This document shows, piece after piece, positions 43,367-54,889 of a DNA stretch of 64,000 nt. The stretch is from Endomychus coccineus (lineage: Eukaryota > Arthropoda > Insecta > Coleoptera > Endomychidae). Numbering within the stretch: the stretch's first letter is position 1; the number at the start of each line of letters is the position of its first letter. The position numbers were made by a program, and so were the translations under genes. The notes beneath the pieces are model-generated. The model was not told the origin of the DNA and did not search any database. It saw nothing but the letters and a program-made list of their open reading frames with translations. The stretch is from NCBI GenBank assembly GCA_958510875.1, contig OY294068.1:83920116-83984115 (forward strand), given 5' to 3'.

Positions 43367-46115
43367 TTAGCCAAAGAGAATACGCCAGGTTAGTAGCCAA
43401 ACTGTCGGTCCCTTTTCTAGTAAGTGACGCTTAAATCTCTTTTTGAAGTTGGAGATTGTATAATGTCTGTACTCACTGGGAAGATCATTATAAAATTTGG
43501 GTGCGTTGTACGAGGAACTGCGAATGAAAATGGAGGTTGAATGTTTAGGAATCACACGTGCATATTTATTGCGGGTGTTGGTGTTATTACGTGATTGGAA
43601 CGTGCAGAGTTTTGCAACTAAGTATTCCGGTTTTTTTGAAGTCAAGACCTTATGGGTGATAGTCAGTAGATGCATTTTACGTTGCTCTTCCAACCTCAAC
43701 CTGCCTGATTCCAGCATTTTAGATCCAATGTGATCGTATTTCCTTTTACGGTAGAAGAAACGGAGGCAGGCACTTTGAATTCTTCGAAGGCGATACGAGT
43801 CACTTTGTAATATAGCAGGACCATATTTACAATCACAGTATGACAGCTTAGAAAAAATAAGAGACTCGCAAAGTTTGAGTTTTAGTTGAGTAGAAAGTAT
43901 GTCTCAGAGCGTTCAACGAGGCTTGACATAGGTGGTTGACATGTTTGTTGGAACGTAATTCTGAATCAAAGTAAAGTCCCAGATTTTTGCTTTCCTGAAC
44001 CAGTGGGAGAAACTCATCGTTCAGCTGAATATTTATGAAGGGCGTAGCGCTATCTTTCTTTTTCTTAGGACCGAATAACATGACGAAAGATTTGGTGCTA
44101 TTTAGTTGGAGGTTATGAGCCAATGAGATATCATACAAAGATTGCAGGTCGTCATTAATGTTTTGAATGGCCCTAGGTAAGTCGTCGAGCGTGAAAGACA
44201 GGTAGATCTGTGTATCATCGGCGTAATGATGTATGTGACAATTCTTTGTATGCTGGTAGAAGACTGAGATATATAATGTGGAAAGAAGGGGTCCGAGAAT
44301 GGATCCTTATGGTACACCAAATCTCACTGGTACAGCTTCGGATCTTTGATCTTTCAGGTGAACACCATGAAACCGACCAGATAGATAGCTTTTCATAAAA
44401 GAAACAGTACTATCGCTAAAACCAAAAAAGCTCAGTTTATCACAAAGTATATTATGTTCTAAGGTTTCGAAGGCCTTGCTGAAATCAAGGAGCACTAGTA
44501 TAGTTAATTTATTTTCATCCACACCTTTGAAAATATAGTCTGTAATTGAGAGAAAAGCTGTAGTTGTACTGTGTTGGGACCGAAAACCAGATTGAACTGG
44601 TGTTATAATTTGTTTCTTATACACGAAATCTGTTATTTGTTCTTTCAAGTACATCTCCAAAGCTTTCGATAAGGTTGGTAATAGACTAATAGGCCTTAAG
44701 TCCGCTAACCTCTTAGGAGCACAACATTTAGGAAGTGGGATTATTTTTGCTTCTTTCCATCCGCTCGGAAATGTGTTCGTAAGTATTGCTGTGTTGAATA
44801 TGAAGGTGATGTGGTTTATCGGATATCCTTCAATCAATCTAATCATCCTCAGTGAAATGTCGTCCAAACCGACAGCATGGCTGGTTAAGCGATCTAAAAA
44901 AGTTTGAACTTGTTAAGGTTGGAGGGTGGAGAAGTTAAAATTATTTTCATTCGAGTGATATTTGTACTTATCAAGCAAGCCTAGCTGGGAATTTGATTTT
45001 TCGGAAGGGAGAATAGTATTAAAATGAGCGTTAATATCATTTGCATTATGTAGATCAGCTGGAAGTTCCGGGGAACATTTTTTTCTTAGGATGTCCAAGG
45101 GTCGTAGGGTATTCCAAGTCTTCTTGGAGTTTTTTTGTAATAGAATAAAGTCAAGATAGGCTTTTTTCTCTCTGCGTATAGCCCCATTGGTGTAATTTCG
45201 CAGATCTTTATAGTAGTTCCAATGAGCAATACATTTGGTTTTTTTATACCTTCTGAATGCATCATCTCTGAGCGACATCATTTGCTTTATATTATATGTG
45301 AGCCACGGAGAGGGCGGCTTCGTAACTCTAACTGTACGGGTAGGAGCGTGGTCTCGAACAGTAAAAGAATTGTTTCGTTAAAAAAACTAAGCATTTCATT
45401 AACGTCTGAAATGGTATAGATTGTGTCGAAATTGATTAGTGCTAGATGCTCGAGGAAATGATCTCTATTGAATTTTGAGAAATCCCGGAGAGCTAAAAGC
45501 TTGGTTTTTCAAAGTTTGAATATCAAAGGTTAAAGCTAGATGGTCTGAGATACCTGGAATGTCTATAACTGCGACATTTGAACTAAGCTCGGGATCGGAA
45601 ATCACTAAAATGTCAATAAGAGTTTGGCTAGAAGTAGCGATTCTAGTTGGTTCGTTTATCAGTTGAGACAGTACGAAAGAATCCAAGAAGTCCGAGAAAT
45701 ATTGGGTACGCCTATCAGATATCAGCAAATTTATATTCAGGTCACCCATTATAATAAGGGAATCACTGGCTGGTAAGAGGTGAGCGACAACGTCTTCTAG
45801 TTCATTTATACATTGTGCTATGTTCCCTGAGGGGGGGCGGTAGACAACACCGAAAACGTAAGACCTACCATCCAAGTTCAATGAGATCCAAAGTTGCTCT
45901 AACAAATGTGTTTTCTGAGTAAAAATTAGATTATATTTCAAGTTTTTTTTCAAGTAGAAGGCAACGCCTCCTCCTCTACCGTCTCTGTCAGCACGTATCA
46001 AATTATGGGTTGAAAGAGAGACTGTGTCAGATTTTCTATTTGGATTTAGCCACGTTTCGGTGAGGCCAACAACATCCACATTATTATCAGTGATGAATTC
46101 CTTGAGAAGATTCAA
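43367..46115 (-). pseudogene. LINE ORF2: endonuclease and reverse transcriptase
   Basis: Endonuclease at 46115-45465 with VDVVGLTETWLNP, a GGGVAFYLKKNL block, FGVVYRPPSGN, MGDLNINLL, LIDILVISDPEL and GISDHLALTF: all catalytic motifs of the AP-like fold are intact. 45281-44913 is the linker (KKAYLDFILLQKNSKKTWN). RT at 44867-44307 has NTFPSGWKEAKIIPLPK, LRPISLLPTLSKALE, SGFRSQHSTTTAFL and LLDFSKAFETLEHNIL. The HYADDTQIYLSF active site is in a shifted frame near 44220. 44138-43848 and 43717-43367 give the C-terminal part (NLGLYFDSELRSNKHV, AKLCTFQSRNNTNTRN). Four or more frame breaks disable it. Confidence 0.85.
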
Positions 46116-46283
46116 CCCAGTGAGTACTGGGTAAGTACCTTACATCAAGGTATAAGATTTTCATACTTCCGATATACAAAAATTGTTAAAATAATAAGAA
46201 CAAAATAAGGGAAACAGTCTAAAAGCACATATAGAAAAAGAATTAAGAATTCACAAGATTTAAAAGGTTGATTTTTGAGTAAC

Positions 46284-46930
46284 CTATTTTGAAAGCTTCT
46301 GTGATGATCTCGTTTGAATTTCTTTGACTGAATTTTTCCTATCCCTGGTTTCCGGTCTTTTTTGCGTGATACTGCTGTCGGAATGCTTACTGGCTGTGTT
46401 TAACCTTTTCGCCACCTTTGCTTCCTCATCTGTTTTCTTAACTTCATTCAGTTGTTTGATCTCCTCACTACTAGCTATTTTCACGGGAGGTCTTGAGGGG
46501 GTTTCTGGTGCGCTAGCGGCTTTCGGGGGATCAGATATTTCGGCACCTTCTTCGAGCTCTAAAATTTCTTCCGCTGAGTATCCTATGTTGTTTCTATATA
46601 GTTTCTCTCCCTTTATGTAGCAGCCTCCTTCACCACTGTCACGAATTTTCTTCAGGTATTTTCTCAGTATTTTATTTGCTTCTTGTTGTTTTTTAGTTAG
46701 GTCGGAAGAAATAGAAATGTTTGTTCCTTTCAGTTTTTTACAGTTTCGTGAATTTTTAATTTTTGTGAAAGTAGATAGCAGTTCAATTTTCATTGGGCAG
46801 GCGCGGGATTTGCCCAGAGGCAGAACGTCGGTTATGTCCGTGTGATTTACTTCGACACCAAGTAGGGAATTTAGTTTATAGCATGAGTGTTCAACAGAGG
46901 TTTCCTCTATATTATTCATCAGACCAAACA
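46284..46930 (-). pseudogene. LINE ORF1, C-terminal part
   Basis: Recognisable from VVFGLMNNIEETSVEH through LPLGKSRACPMKIELLST, NCKKLKGTNISISSDLT, KQQEANKILRKYLKKI and GCYIKGEKLYRNN: the RRM-like and C-terminal domains of CR1/Jockey ORF1, followed by a charged tail. The frame extends upstream into LTR sequence, but that part is not ORF1. It is truncated at the insertion junction. Confidence 0.75.
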
Positions 46931-46947
46931 CGACTGTATATAATGAT

Positions 46948-47058
46948 TGACAAAGAAGAAATTGAATGGACAACTGACACTGATAAGCATAGAATAGGAA
47001 AAATAGTGTAAGTGACGTTGGCGAAATTTTAACTAAACTTATCACACTTCATTTCAAG
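46948..47058 (-). repeat. 5' LTR of the Gypsy element, outer piece
   Basis: Continues the LTR after the LINE (ATTGACAAAGAAGAAATTGA and so on), matching 39405-39522. Confidence 0.7.
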
Positions 47059-47640
47059 GTAACCCATATGGACGATAACGTGTGCATCCCAAACAACTGT
47101 GGACAGGACAAGTCCACTGTTTCGACTGTTCTTTGGTCTGGTGTGTTGTGATGGATCCATGTCGCATCCACGGCTACGGAACGGCACAAAAAGTCCTTCT
47201 TACAGCGCTTGAACATTCACAAACACTCCTTTGAAATTGTCACACGGTCGCGCTCGTTGTCAACAGAGCAGGTGCGGCACTCATCTTGCAGATAGCTTTC
47301 TCATAGTCAGAAATGTATGCAAAATGTCCGAACCCGTTTAGTTGAGATGCCTCAGCAATCTTGTGTACTTTTACTCGCTGATCCTCCAATATCATACCAT
47401 CGATTTCATTGACGATTTCTAACCGCAATTGAACGATCATAACGTTCTACGTCCTTTGAGGTTATACTACTACAACGAAAATCAGTGAACCACTTGTGAA
47501 TCGTTCTAATCGATGGTGAAGATTCCCCATAATGTTCAACAAGCGATGCTTTGGTGTGAGTAATGTTTTTTCCATACAAGAAATAATGATTAATGAAGAC
47601 GAAATTCATGTTTACACAATCTTCAAGGTAGCTTGCTCTC
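47059..47640 (-). pseudogene. Mariner transposase, N-terminal half
   Basis: From the ATG at 47609: MNFVFINHYFLYGKN, then LVEHYGESSPSIRTIHKWFT and a DVERYDRSIAV segment (two helix-turn-helix regions). Next are EIVNEIDGMILEDQRVKVHK and IAEASQLN. In another frame near 47150 is FLCRSVAVDATWIHHNTP, in which the first catalytic motif VDETWIHH has Ala for Glu. It stops at the VVWDAHVIVHMGY codons at the Gypsy border, and the next residues of the protein are found at 39344. The element is dead by frameshifts and by the insertion. Confidence 0.85.
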
Positions 47641-47649
47641 GATGTGGGT

Positions 47650-48070
47650 CAAAACAAAAGTGAATGACGTCAGTCTGAAAATTCCAATGCTTTCTAGTTA
47701 AAGATGGTGCATCACAAATGTCACATGGGACATTGGTTCCAGCCCCACAAGGCGCTAGACGACCCTTGCCTGGCCAGAGAGTCGACCATTTCGTTTCACA
47801 CAACTCCACTGTGTCCAGGGATCCAGATGAGTTGGACTTCATTCTCTCTAACTGGTTCAGCCAGTGTATCCCTGCATTCTTTGACAAGCCTTAATGTGAC
47901 TCTGGGTGATTTGAGAACTCCCAGAGTCAACCGGCTCTCTTTGCAAATATGAATGCGCCTATTTACATAGCTTTTCCGCAGGTTTTTAATGGCTTAATTC
48001 AATATTGCGTAGACCTCCGCCTGAAAGACCGTGCAGTAAGCGCATTGTGATATTCAGGTTCTTAGTATTG
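47650..48070 (-). pseudogene. LINE RNase H domain fragment
   Basis: Minus-strand residues in shifting frames: a TVFQAEVYAI-like segment (48030, one frame change), RRIHICKESR, SPRVTLRLVKECRDTLAEP and NEVQLIWIPGHSGV followed by NEMVDSLARQGSS. This is the second half of a LINE RNase H domain (I/R1/Jockey type). The first catalytic motif, FTDGSK, lies at about 50050, beyond two MITE-like insertions, and probably belongs to the same copy. Confidence 0.65.
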
Positions 48071-48176
48071 TTTGACAGAGATCAACATGTGGTGTTCAGG
48101 TTCTTTGGGTCCGTAGTATGGGTAGTGTAATGATAACTCGGTGTTTGGTTATGGTTTATTTGAACACTTATACATA

Positions 48177-48870
48177 TAGTGGAGTAAATCTGGCAAATGG
48201 TTGGCGAAAATCTTACGACGCTTAGCGACCCGGTGGAAAATGTTTGTTGTGGTACCAATAACAACCCCCTGAAATGTCTATTTCTCAAAGTGGGTGCAAC
48301 CCATTTTTTTTGGCTGAAAAGAGGTTTTTGACATTTTTAAGATAGTTTAACAAAAAAAAATTTATATCTCTGGTTGTATCGAAAATTGAGAAACCAAAGT
48401 AGAACCCTTTCATTGTCAATGTCCAAGGAACTTCCAGTTCAAGTTGATTCTACCTCCCACTCCCCGTAATAAATATATATATTCTCTTATATGCAAGGAA
48501 TCTTGCGTAACGGCTAACTCAGTCATTTCAACCGAGTTGGCTGAAATTCGGACTGAAGATATATATATATATATCTATTACGGAGAGGGGGAAGGTCGGA
48601 TCAACTTGAAATTTGGACTGGGAGTTCTTTGGACATTGACAATAAAAGGGTTCTACTTTAGTTTCTTAATTTTCGATACAACCAGAGATATTGATTTGTT
48701 TTTGCTAAACTTCCCTCAAAAATGTCAAAAAAAAACTGTTTGCCCACTCTGGGAAATAGAAATTTCAGGGGGTTGTTATTGGTACCCAAACAAACACTTT
48801 CCACCGTCTCGCTAAGCATCGTGAAATTTTCGCCAACCTTGCGTTTCTTCTCGCCAGATTTACTCCACTA
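48177..48870. mobile_element. MITE-like foldback element A
   Basis: Long inverted arms (about 48177-48445 and 48600-48870) begin TAGTGGAGTAAATCTGG and end in its complement. The centre has a (TA)n run. Arms are about 80 percent identical. No credible ORF, although one strand stays open by chance. Confidence 0.85.
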
Positions 48871-49262
48871 ATATAGATAACTTGCACTATTAACAATCGT
48901 AGATTAAACAATATATTGGCATGCACCTTAGTCATACTCTGAATACCTCATTATACTCTACTATAATAGCTATACTAACTATACTAATACTGATACTAGC
49001 TATACTAACTATACTGGCTATACTAACTATACTGACTATACTAACTTAACGTCATTGCGTTCGTTCACTTTTTACAAAGCATCAAGGTCGAGCCTTGTCT
49101 TCTTACGAAGGTCGACATCGACTTCTTGCCAAGGCAAGCTGACTACTGTTAATGTTGCGTATTTATTATCACAACATTTTTAATTACTATATCGGTAGCG
49201 TACCCAGGTCACGATACCGATTCTCTTCAGGAAAGTAAAGCAAATTATTGAAGTATTGAATA
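48871..49262. repeat. Spacer with TATACTAAC minisatellite
   Basis: Between 48955 and 49050 the words TATACTAAC and TATACTGAC alternate about nine times. The remainder has no gene I can support. Confidence 0.7.
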
Positions 49263-49926
49263 TACAGGGTGTTTCAGTTTTTTCGTCCATAACTTTGACA
49301 AACGATAGATCTTTCAAAAATAATAGGGGTCTTTCATATAAAATTTTTCTCTAAATCACTTCGTTTTCGAGATAGTTGAAATTGAAAAAAAAATTAGCTT
49401 TTTGCGAATATCTCCTGAATCGTTCATCGTACAGAGAACAGCTTTTGTAAGCAATCTCTACTCATAGTAGGCTATGTTTTGTGTGATACAAAATTTTTTT
49501 TATCCATAATTGGTGAAGATTTTGGAGGGGTAGTGGTTGTTTTTCTCCCCAACTTCTACGTCACGGAAAAATTACGGTTTTGAGATGCCCATTTGAACCG
49601 CCAATGCTTCTACACAAAAACGCTACATGGTCATGAGCTCTGAAGTTGACCGTTTTCGAGAAAAATTAACTTTTATGTTGAAAAACATGGTTAATTTTTT
49701 GGTTTTGTTACTTGTTTGAAGAAATTTCGTTTAATTGGTAAAAAATAAATTTTATTCCAAAGAATTGAAAATGTTATGACCAAGAGTGAATTTTTTTTCG
49801 ATTTCAACAACCTGTATCTCGAAAACGAAGTGATTTAAAGAAAAATGTCATATGAAAGACCCCTATTATTTTCAGAAGTTCTATCGTTTGCCGAAGTTAT
49901 GAACGAAAAAAATGAAACACTCTGTA
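49263..49926. mobile_element. MITE-like foldback element B
   Basis: Arms 49263-49393 and 49787-49926 are inverted copies starting TACAGGGTGTTTCA and ending TGAAACACTCTGTA. They include the run AAAACGAAGTGATTTA and a shared CTTTCATAT segment. The interior is AT-rich and non-coding. Confidence 0.85.
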
Positions 49927-49977
49927 TAGAGTCTAATGAAATAATCTTCATTATTTCATTACAGTCTAGAGTCTAGA

Positions 49978-50110
49978 GAAAGTGATCTTTGGCCTTTTTA
50001 TGTACACTGCCGCCACAGAAGCCTGACCTACCTTGGACCCATCTGTGAATCATACGAGTACGTTTGGTGGTAGTAAGGTGAGAGTTTCGTTACCCCAATC
50101 TCCTCTATCC
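49978..50110 (-). pseudogene. LINE RNase H start fragment
   Basis: Minus-strand residues LLPPNVLV, stop, FTDGSKVGQASVAAVYIKR: the FTDGSK motif with the first catalytic Asp of a LINE RNase H domain. It probably belongs with 47650-48070. Confidence 0.55.
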
Positions 50111-51141
50111 GGGATGAGAATTTTGTGAGAAGTGAGAGAAGTGAGTTGACAGTTGCAGTTATCTCCTATAATGTGTGAGCCATTATCTATAATTTTTTCT
50201 CAATTTTTGTCTAATTCAGTAATCAAGCGAAAGATTAATACTATTTGCTGTGCTCAATAATCATATCATTCTGTAACTTAGGGACATTGGTTACCTTCGA
50301 CTAGTACAGTCTGGAAATCACAGACTATGGAAAATACAGCATTTCATAAACCATGGCTGGTATACCTAAAGACAGAAGTTCTATTCCAATTATTACCTGC
50401 TTTCCGCAATTTTTGTAAGCTACAGCGCTACTGCTATTCTTATCGTGCTTTCTTTTACTAACTCGCACTAGCCTTACAATAAGGACAGTACCATGTCTAA
50501 TTACTACCTTACTATATGACATGAAAGCCTGTTCTTAAGAACAAATTCGTTCTACGGAATATGATTGCTAGCTGCGTTGAAGCTTGAGGCAAAATCTATA
50601 CCTGTCTGCAGTGAAAAATAGAGTTGAATTCCATGGCTGACTATTCAGTTGGCCGCCTTACATATTCTATTTGTGTGACCTAGTGAGTGAAATGAATACT
50701 TCTCTTTAAATATATGAAGAATATTCCTCTTTGAGTATATGATTGATATTGACACGTTTCCGACGTCGTGCACCATCAGTGCTATACCCTGACCTTTAAT
50801 AGTCGTCATGTACCACTGGTGGTACTCTGGTATATGATATATCACTGAAGTTAAATCAAAATCATCTAGAAGTTCAAGTATATCAATGGCCTACGGCTGT
50901 AGATAACGGTCACATATACCTCAAGTCAAAATGGTTCTCAAATTGTTTTGTTCGAATGACAGCATTCAAGACTTATCAGTTCTTAGCAGTAAAAATGTCT
51001 TTTTCGTGAAGTTTAGAGTAAAATGTTCGGGAATAAAATGAAACGTGCTAGCAGGTGTAAAAAAATGGCATGTACCTCTCCACGTTAAATCTAAATTTTT
51101 TGCGGAAATCTTCGAATGATCACTTCTGAGAATGTAAAAAA
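50111..51141. other. No recognisable gene
   Basis: Short frames only; nothing supported. Confidence 0.4.
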
Positions 51142-51468
51142 TCAAAGTCTGCTATGTAAATTATGTATTTGTATATTCATACATATAACACAATAAATAT
51201 TGAGAATACTGAGAAAAATAACTCGAAAAAATTGGAGAAATATGAAGTTCCCGAGCTGTCTCTGAATGAAACACTCCGAGACCATTGATGGCTTGTTTTC
51301 ACAGTCCTCACAATAAGTCATAAACCGCTTTGTCTTCACTCTAGCTACTGTTGATTCTTCTCCCTTCTGTATTTGCTCGTAACAAGAGACACACCTTTTT
51401 CTTGAATTTCTTGCTGAATCCTCATATTTCTTCAATTTATGAGCGACTTTCATATTCTTAAATTCCAA
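51142..51468 (-). CDS. Cysteine-rich C-terminal fragment, possibly of a transposase
   Basis: A 108-codon frame starting MEFKNMKVAHKLKKYEDS. Residues 25-66 hold C-x2-C (RCVSCYEQIQ), then a second C-x2-C (YCEDCENKP) and a final Cys in SECF, a treble-clef or RING-like zinc site. Such a domain, preceded by a basic H-x-L run, ends some piggyBac-like DDE transposases, but I cannot confirm the family. The frame's last 40 residues are hydrophobic and look like read-through beyond the true end. No DDE core was found upstream. Confidence 0.35.
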   Translation of the reverse strand: MEFKNMKVAHKLKKYEDSARNSRKRCVSCYEQIQKGEESTVARVKTKRFMTYCEDCENKPSMVSECFIQRQLGNFIFLQFFRVIFLSILNIYCVICMNIQIHNLHSRL

Positions 51469-53489
51469 TATATCAACTTAATTTCTTCTGAATTTGTTAC
51501 TGATTACCGGAGAGTTTACAATACTTGTGCTCAATATAATTTCAAAGACGGCTTCCTTGTATCACTTCATTGTTCTCGTTAAATAATTTGTTTCATACCT
51601 ACTTTTCTTCGGCGTGGTCACTGGTGGTAATCGACGGCTCTTAATGTAATTTATTCCTCAGGGACGTTGTGTACTTCCGATGAAGAACGAAAAATACAGA
51701 ATAAAACGACAGAAATAATGTAAAAAAACATTTATTCGACAAAAAAGAGAAAGTATATCTGCAATATAACATTACTGCCGAAGGGTTACGAATTCTTCCC
51801 TATGTCGCGAAAGTGTTAAATTCTATACTTCATACTCATCTTGCAATGCTCTGTAATATTTGAATCGTTTGAATATAAATAATGTACTTAAACTTCTGTT
51901 TCTGGGTTTGAGTTGTATGGTGAGGTACTACTCCTCCTGTCTATCCAGAGAAGCGACTAATGTGACAAATAGTATAATTTGACATCTCTCCATGATTTCA
52001 TGTGTTTTCAAGCAATTGCAATATATTTTCGTTTTCCACAAGTGGAGACCCTTGTGAACTATGGATCATAGCTAATTAGTTTCACTTCTCAATGAAAAAC
52101 AATATTAATCTTCAGTGTTTTGACTTTCGCCCTCTCCAGAAACTTATTTTTATTTATTTATATTATTGACATGAGCAGATTTTTCTGGAGCACTTACTCA
52201 GTGTAAGTTCACACTCCACGAACAAGATTTTGCGGCCGCCGGAGTACTTCCTGAATATGCAATCTCAAGGACGTTCATTATAGTTAGTAGTAAGACGACA
52301 AGCCGGCGACAAATCATTTCTATGCTCACTGCTTACGCATAATAAATCGAATGTGTTGGTACTTTCAATGTGTGACGTGGTTCAATGTAACATAGCAAGG
52401 TAAGCTACCTATACATGTGTATTAAGGTATTATTTGGATTTAAGATAGCGGACAGCTATTCTTGACTTACTTTAGTTTTCAGATGAATCACGAGTCATTC
52501 TCAGGGCAGTTTGAAGTCAACATCAAATCCAGATTCCGGGTGATATATCAGAATCTTATTTAAGATTATTTTCTGAGGAATTTTGATGATGTACACTCAT
52601 CTGAGCATTTTTTCATGAACTAATACGTGGACGACATTCATCATCTGCAGCACCTCGCTGAGACTGGAAAAAACAATAGCTCAGTTGAAAAAGCATATAA
52701 GACTATATAATACCCACAGTAGATGAATTCCTCTAACTGAAATTGGAAACAAAACAAAAAAGCAGAGTGCTCATTACATATCCGTGTACTCGTATGCGCC
52801 GCCTCAGCACTATGAAAGGTATATAGTTTTCGAGCGCCGAGCAGTTTTTTACGTTTCTTAAATTGTCCATATCTATCTATATAATGAAAAATCTAGTAAC
52901 ATATTCTGAACTCAAACTAGAACGATCTTATTCTTCAAATTAAATTGAGTTTCCCTAAGAAAAATCCAAAATGGCAAATTCGTGGCTACAAACACATCCG
53001 GTACGATATCTTGGGTACTACTTATCGGATTATACATCGTGGACTAAAATATGTTTTTTTGAGAAACGTTCTAAATTTTGTTTCAATACGACATTTGATA
53101 TCAGAGATATTTGATTGGTTTACTAAAGACTTCTAGATAATTTGTTGTAGAAATTAAACAAAGGAAAAAGTTTACCTAAGCAGCTCAATATCGACTATTT
53201 GAGCCCAATTAGATGAATTTGTATCGAAACGGAAAGTGTATATATCATGCTGATATATAATGACCTCATTTGTTTAGTTATTCTGAAATATGAACAGTTT
53301 TGGACCAAATATCATCGGAGAGGAAAAAAATGACTTGTTTATAAACACCATTATTTTTCTAATAACAATTCATTGGAAACCAGGCAGAGATGTCGTTTGT
53401 ATATCTTCATTACATTATCAATCTTACACTAGTTTATATGTATGGGTATATATCCAAGAAATATTAAGGGAGCTGAGATAAATACTACT
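51469..53489. other. No recognisable gene
   Basis: Two kilobases of AT-rich DNA with no repeat structure or coding signal I can support. Confidence 0.4.
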
Positions 53490-54065
53490 TATACACAAAA
53501 TGGTGACAAATGAACCTTCAAACTACCGGGTCATCGCATTATTATCAAACACGAGCGAAATCTTTGAGAAAATCATATACTCTAGAGTCTAGATCAATAA
53601 ACTATATTGAATCTGAAATTTTCTCATCTTAAAGTGTAAGCGGGCTTAGAAAAGAGCAATCAACAATTAGTGGAATCTACCATGTTCTGATTAAAATTTT
53701 CGAATCTTCGAACGAATTGAAATAATTACATTCCTAATCTACCCGGACATCAAAATCTTTTGATAGTAAGGACTATGAAATCTTCATAATGAAATTAAAA
53801 CAACTCGGGGATAGAGATATACTGTCGAATTTAATGGAATCATATCTAACTAATAGGAAAAGAGAGTATAATGAGGAAGGTGGTCAAACAAATATCAATC
53901 CTGGGTGTTCTCTTGTACATTATTCACACAAATGATTTACCAGCATGCCTGTATGAATTTATTGTGATGTTTTCAGATGACATTTCTTCTGTTAAGGAAG
54001 AATATTCCAACTCTGACGCTGCCCATCTCCAGGTATGTTTGGTTCAATTCATCACCGGCTTAGAG
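53490..54065 (+). pseudogene. LINE reverse transcriptase relic
   Basis: Plus-strand pieces read NYRVIALLSNTSEIFEKIIY (family NYRPI-x-LL), a stretch with AINN-x-WNL, then IMKLKQLGDRDILSNLMESY, ILGVLLYIIHTNDLPACLYE and FIVMFSDDISSVKEEYSNSD. The active-site motif reads FSDD where Y/F-A-D-D is expected. Stops and several frame changes occur in 550 bp. The gene end and endonuclease are missing. The clade is CR1/RTE-like by general pattern. Confidence 0.75.
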
Positions 54066-54119
54066 AACATGGTGCATTTTGACGACAAAGACATGATGGT
54101 GGTCCTGAAAGAAATGGTA

Positions 54120-54770
54120 GTAGGAACTTCAAACTCGAGGAACTGATATTAAACACAATTGCGGAAAAACCTAGGACCAGCACTAGGGAAATTGCCTCAG
54201 ATTTGCGTGTTTCGCATATGACTTTTCAGAAAGTCTTGAAGAATAACTTTTACACCCTTACTACATTCAGATGAGATCCCAGCCTGGTTCAATATTTTGT
54301 AAGTGGTAAGATAACAATCAATTGCGATTTTTACATTTCCATTCTTTTCAATGATGAAGCACAATACACTAGGGAAAAATCATTAAGTCTCCATAATAAT
54401 CAAATCTGTGCTGAAGAAAACACATATGTGGTGCTTGAAGTTAAAAATCAATACCAGTTTTCTCTTAATGTTTGGACAGGTATGATTGAAGTCCATCTAA
54501 TAGGACCATATTTTTCACCGCATGTGTTGACAGGACCGATATGAGCACAATTTGTTCAACAAGAATTACCAATTTCGTAGGATGATGTTCCACTTAATAT
54601 TCGAAATAGAATGTGGTAGATGGGCTCCGGCATAATTCAGCCAAATGGTGAAAGGGTAGTAGATCATTGATGTACACCATGCAATTCGACGCTCCGCTAT
54701 AGATCAACTATTCACGCAAATTCATCTAAGGTTCAATCGTTTTGAATTAAGGAGTGTATCAATAAGTATT
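54120..54770 (+). pseudogene. Tc1/IS630-like DDE transposase relic
   Basis: From 54130 the frame reads LNTIAEKPRTSTREIASDLR, VSHMTFQKVLKNNFYTL (the helix-turn-helix), then ISILFNDEAQYTREKSLSLH with the first catalytic Asp. Next come QICAEENTYVVLEVKNQYQF, SLNVWTGMIEVHLIGPYFSP and PLNIRNRMW. The second catalytic Asp segment (M-H-D-G-A-P-A-H in relatives) is decayed, and the C-terminus is absent. This is the same broad family as the remnant at 36532, but the retained parts do not overlap. Confidence 0.75.
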
Positions 54771-54889
54771 GCTATGGTTGGCAATTTCATTGACAGTACT
54801 CATTCAATGACAGCTTAAATTCGAAAAGATTGAAATTAAGATGAATAAGCGTGAATAGTTAACATATAAAGGGGAGTAGATACAGTCCG

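Larger units (their letters stand above)
43073..46939 (-). mobile_element. 5'-truncated LINE inserted in the Gypsy LTR
   Basis: Target duplication ATAATGAT at 43065-43072 and 46940-46947. On the minus strand, part of ORF1 (46930-46284) and all of ORF2 (46115-43367) precede a 3' untranslated region and an AAT/AAC-rich tail at 43073-43105. The 5' end starts inside ORF1, the usual outcome of incomplete reverse transcription. Confidence 0.85.
39345..47058 (-). mobile_element. Gypsy LTR retrotransposon, interrupted by a LINE
   Basis: Minus-strand order is 5' LTR (47058-43003, split), gag, protease, RT, RNase H, integrase, 3' LTR (39522-39345). The LTR halves share GAATAGTGAGTA, AAACAAATTA and TAAACTTA blocks. 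It is inserted in a mariner transposase gene. The LTRs differ substantially and the coding region is full of stops, so it is an old copy. Confidence 0.8.

Noticed and set aside
48444..48815. 123-codon plus frame
   Set aside because: It lies inside the inverted arms of foldback element A and has no domain.
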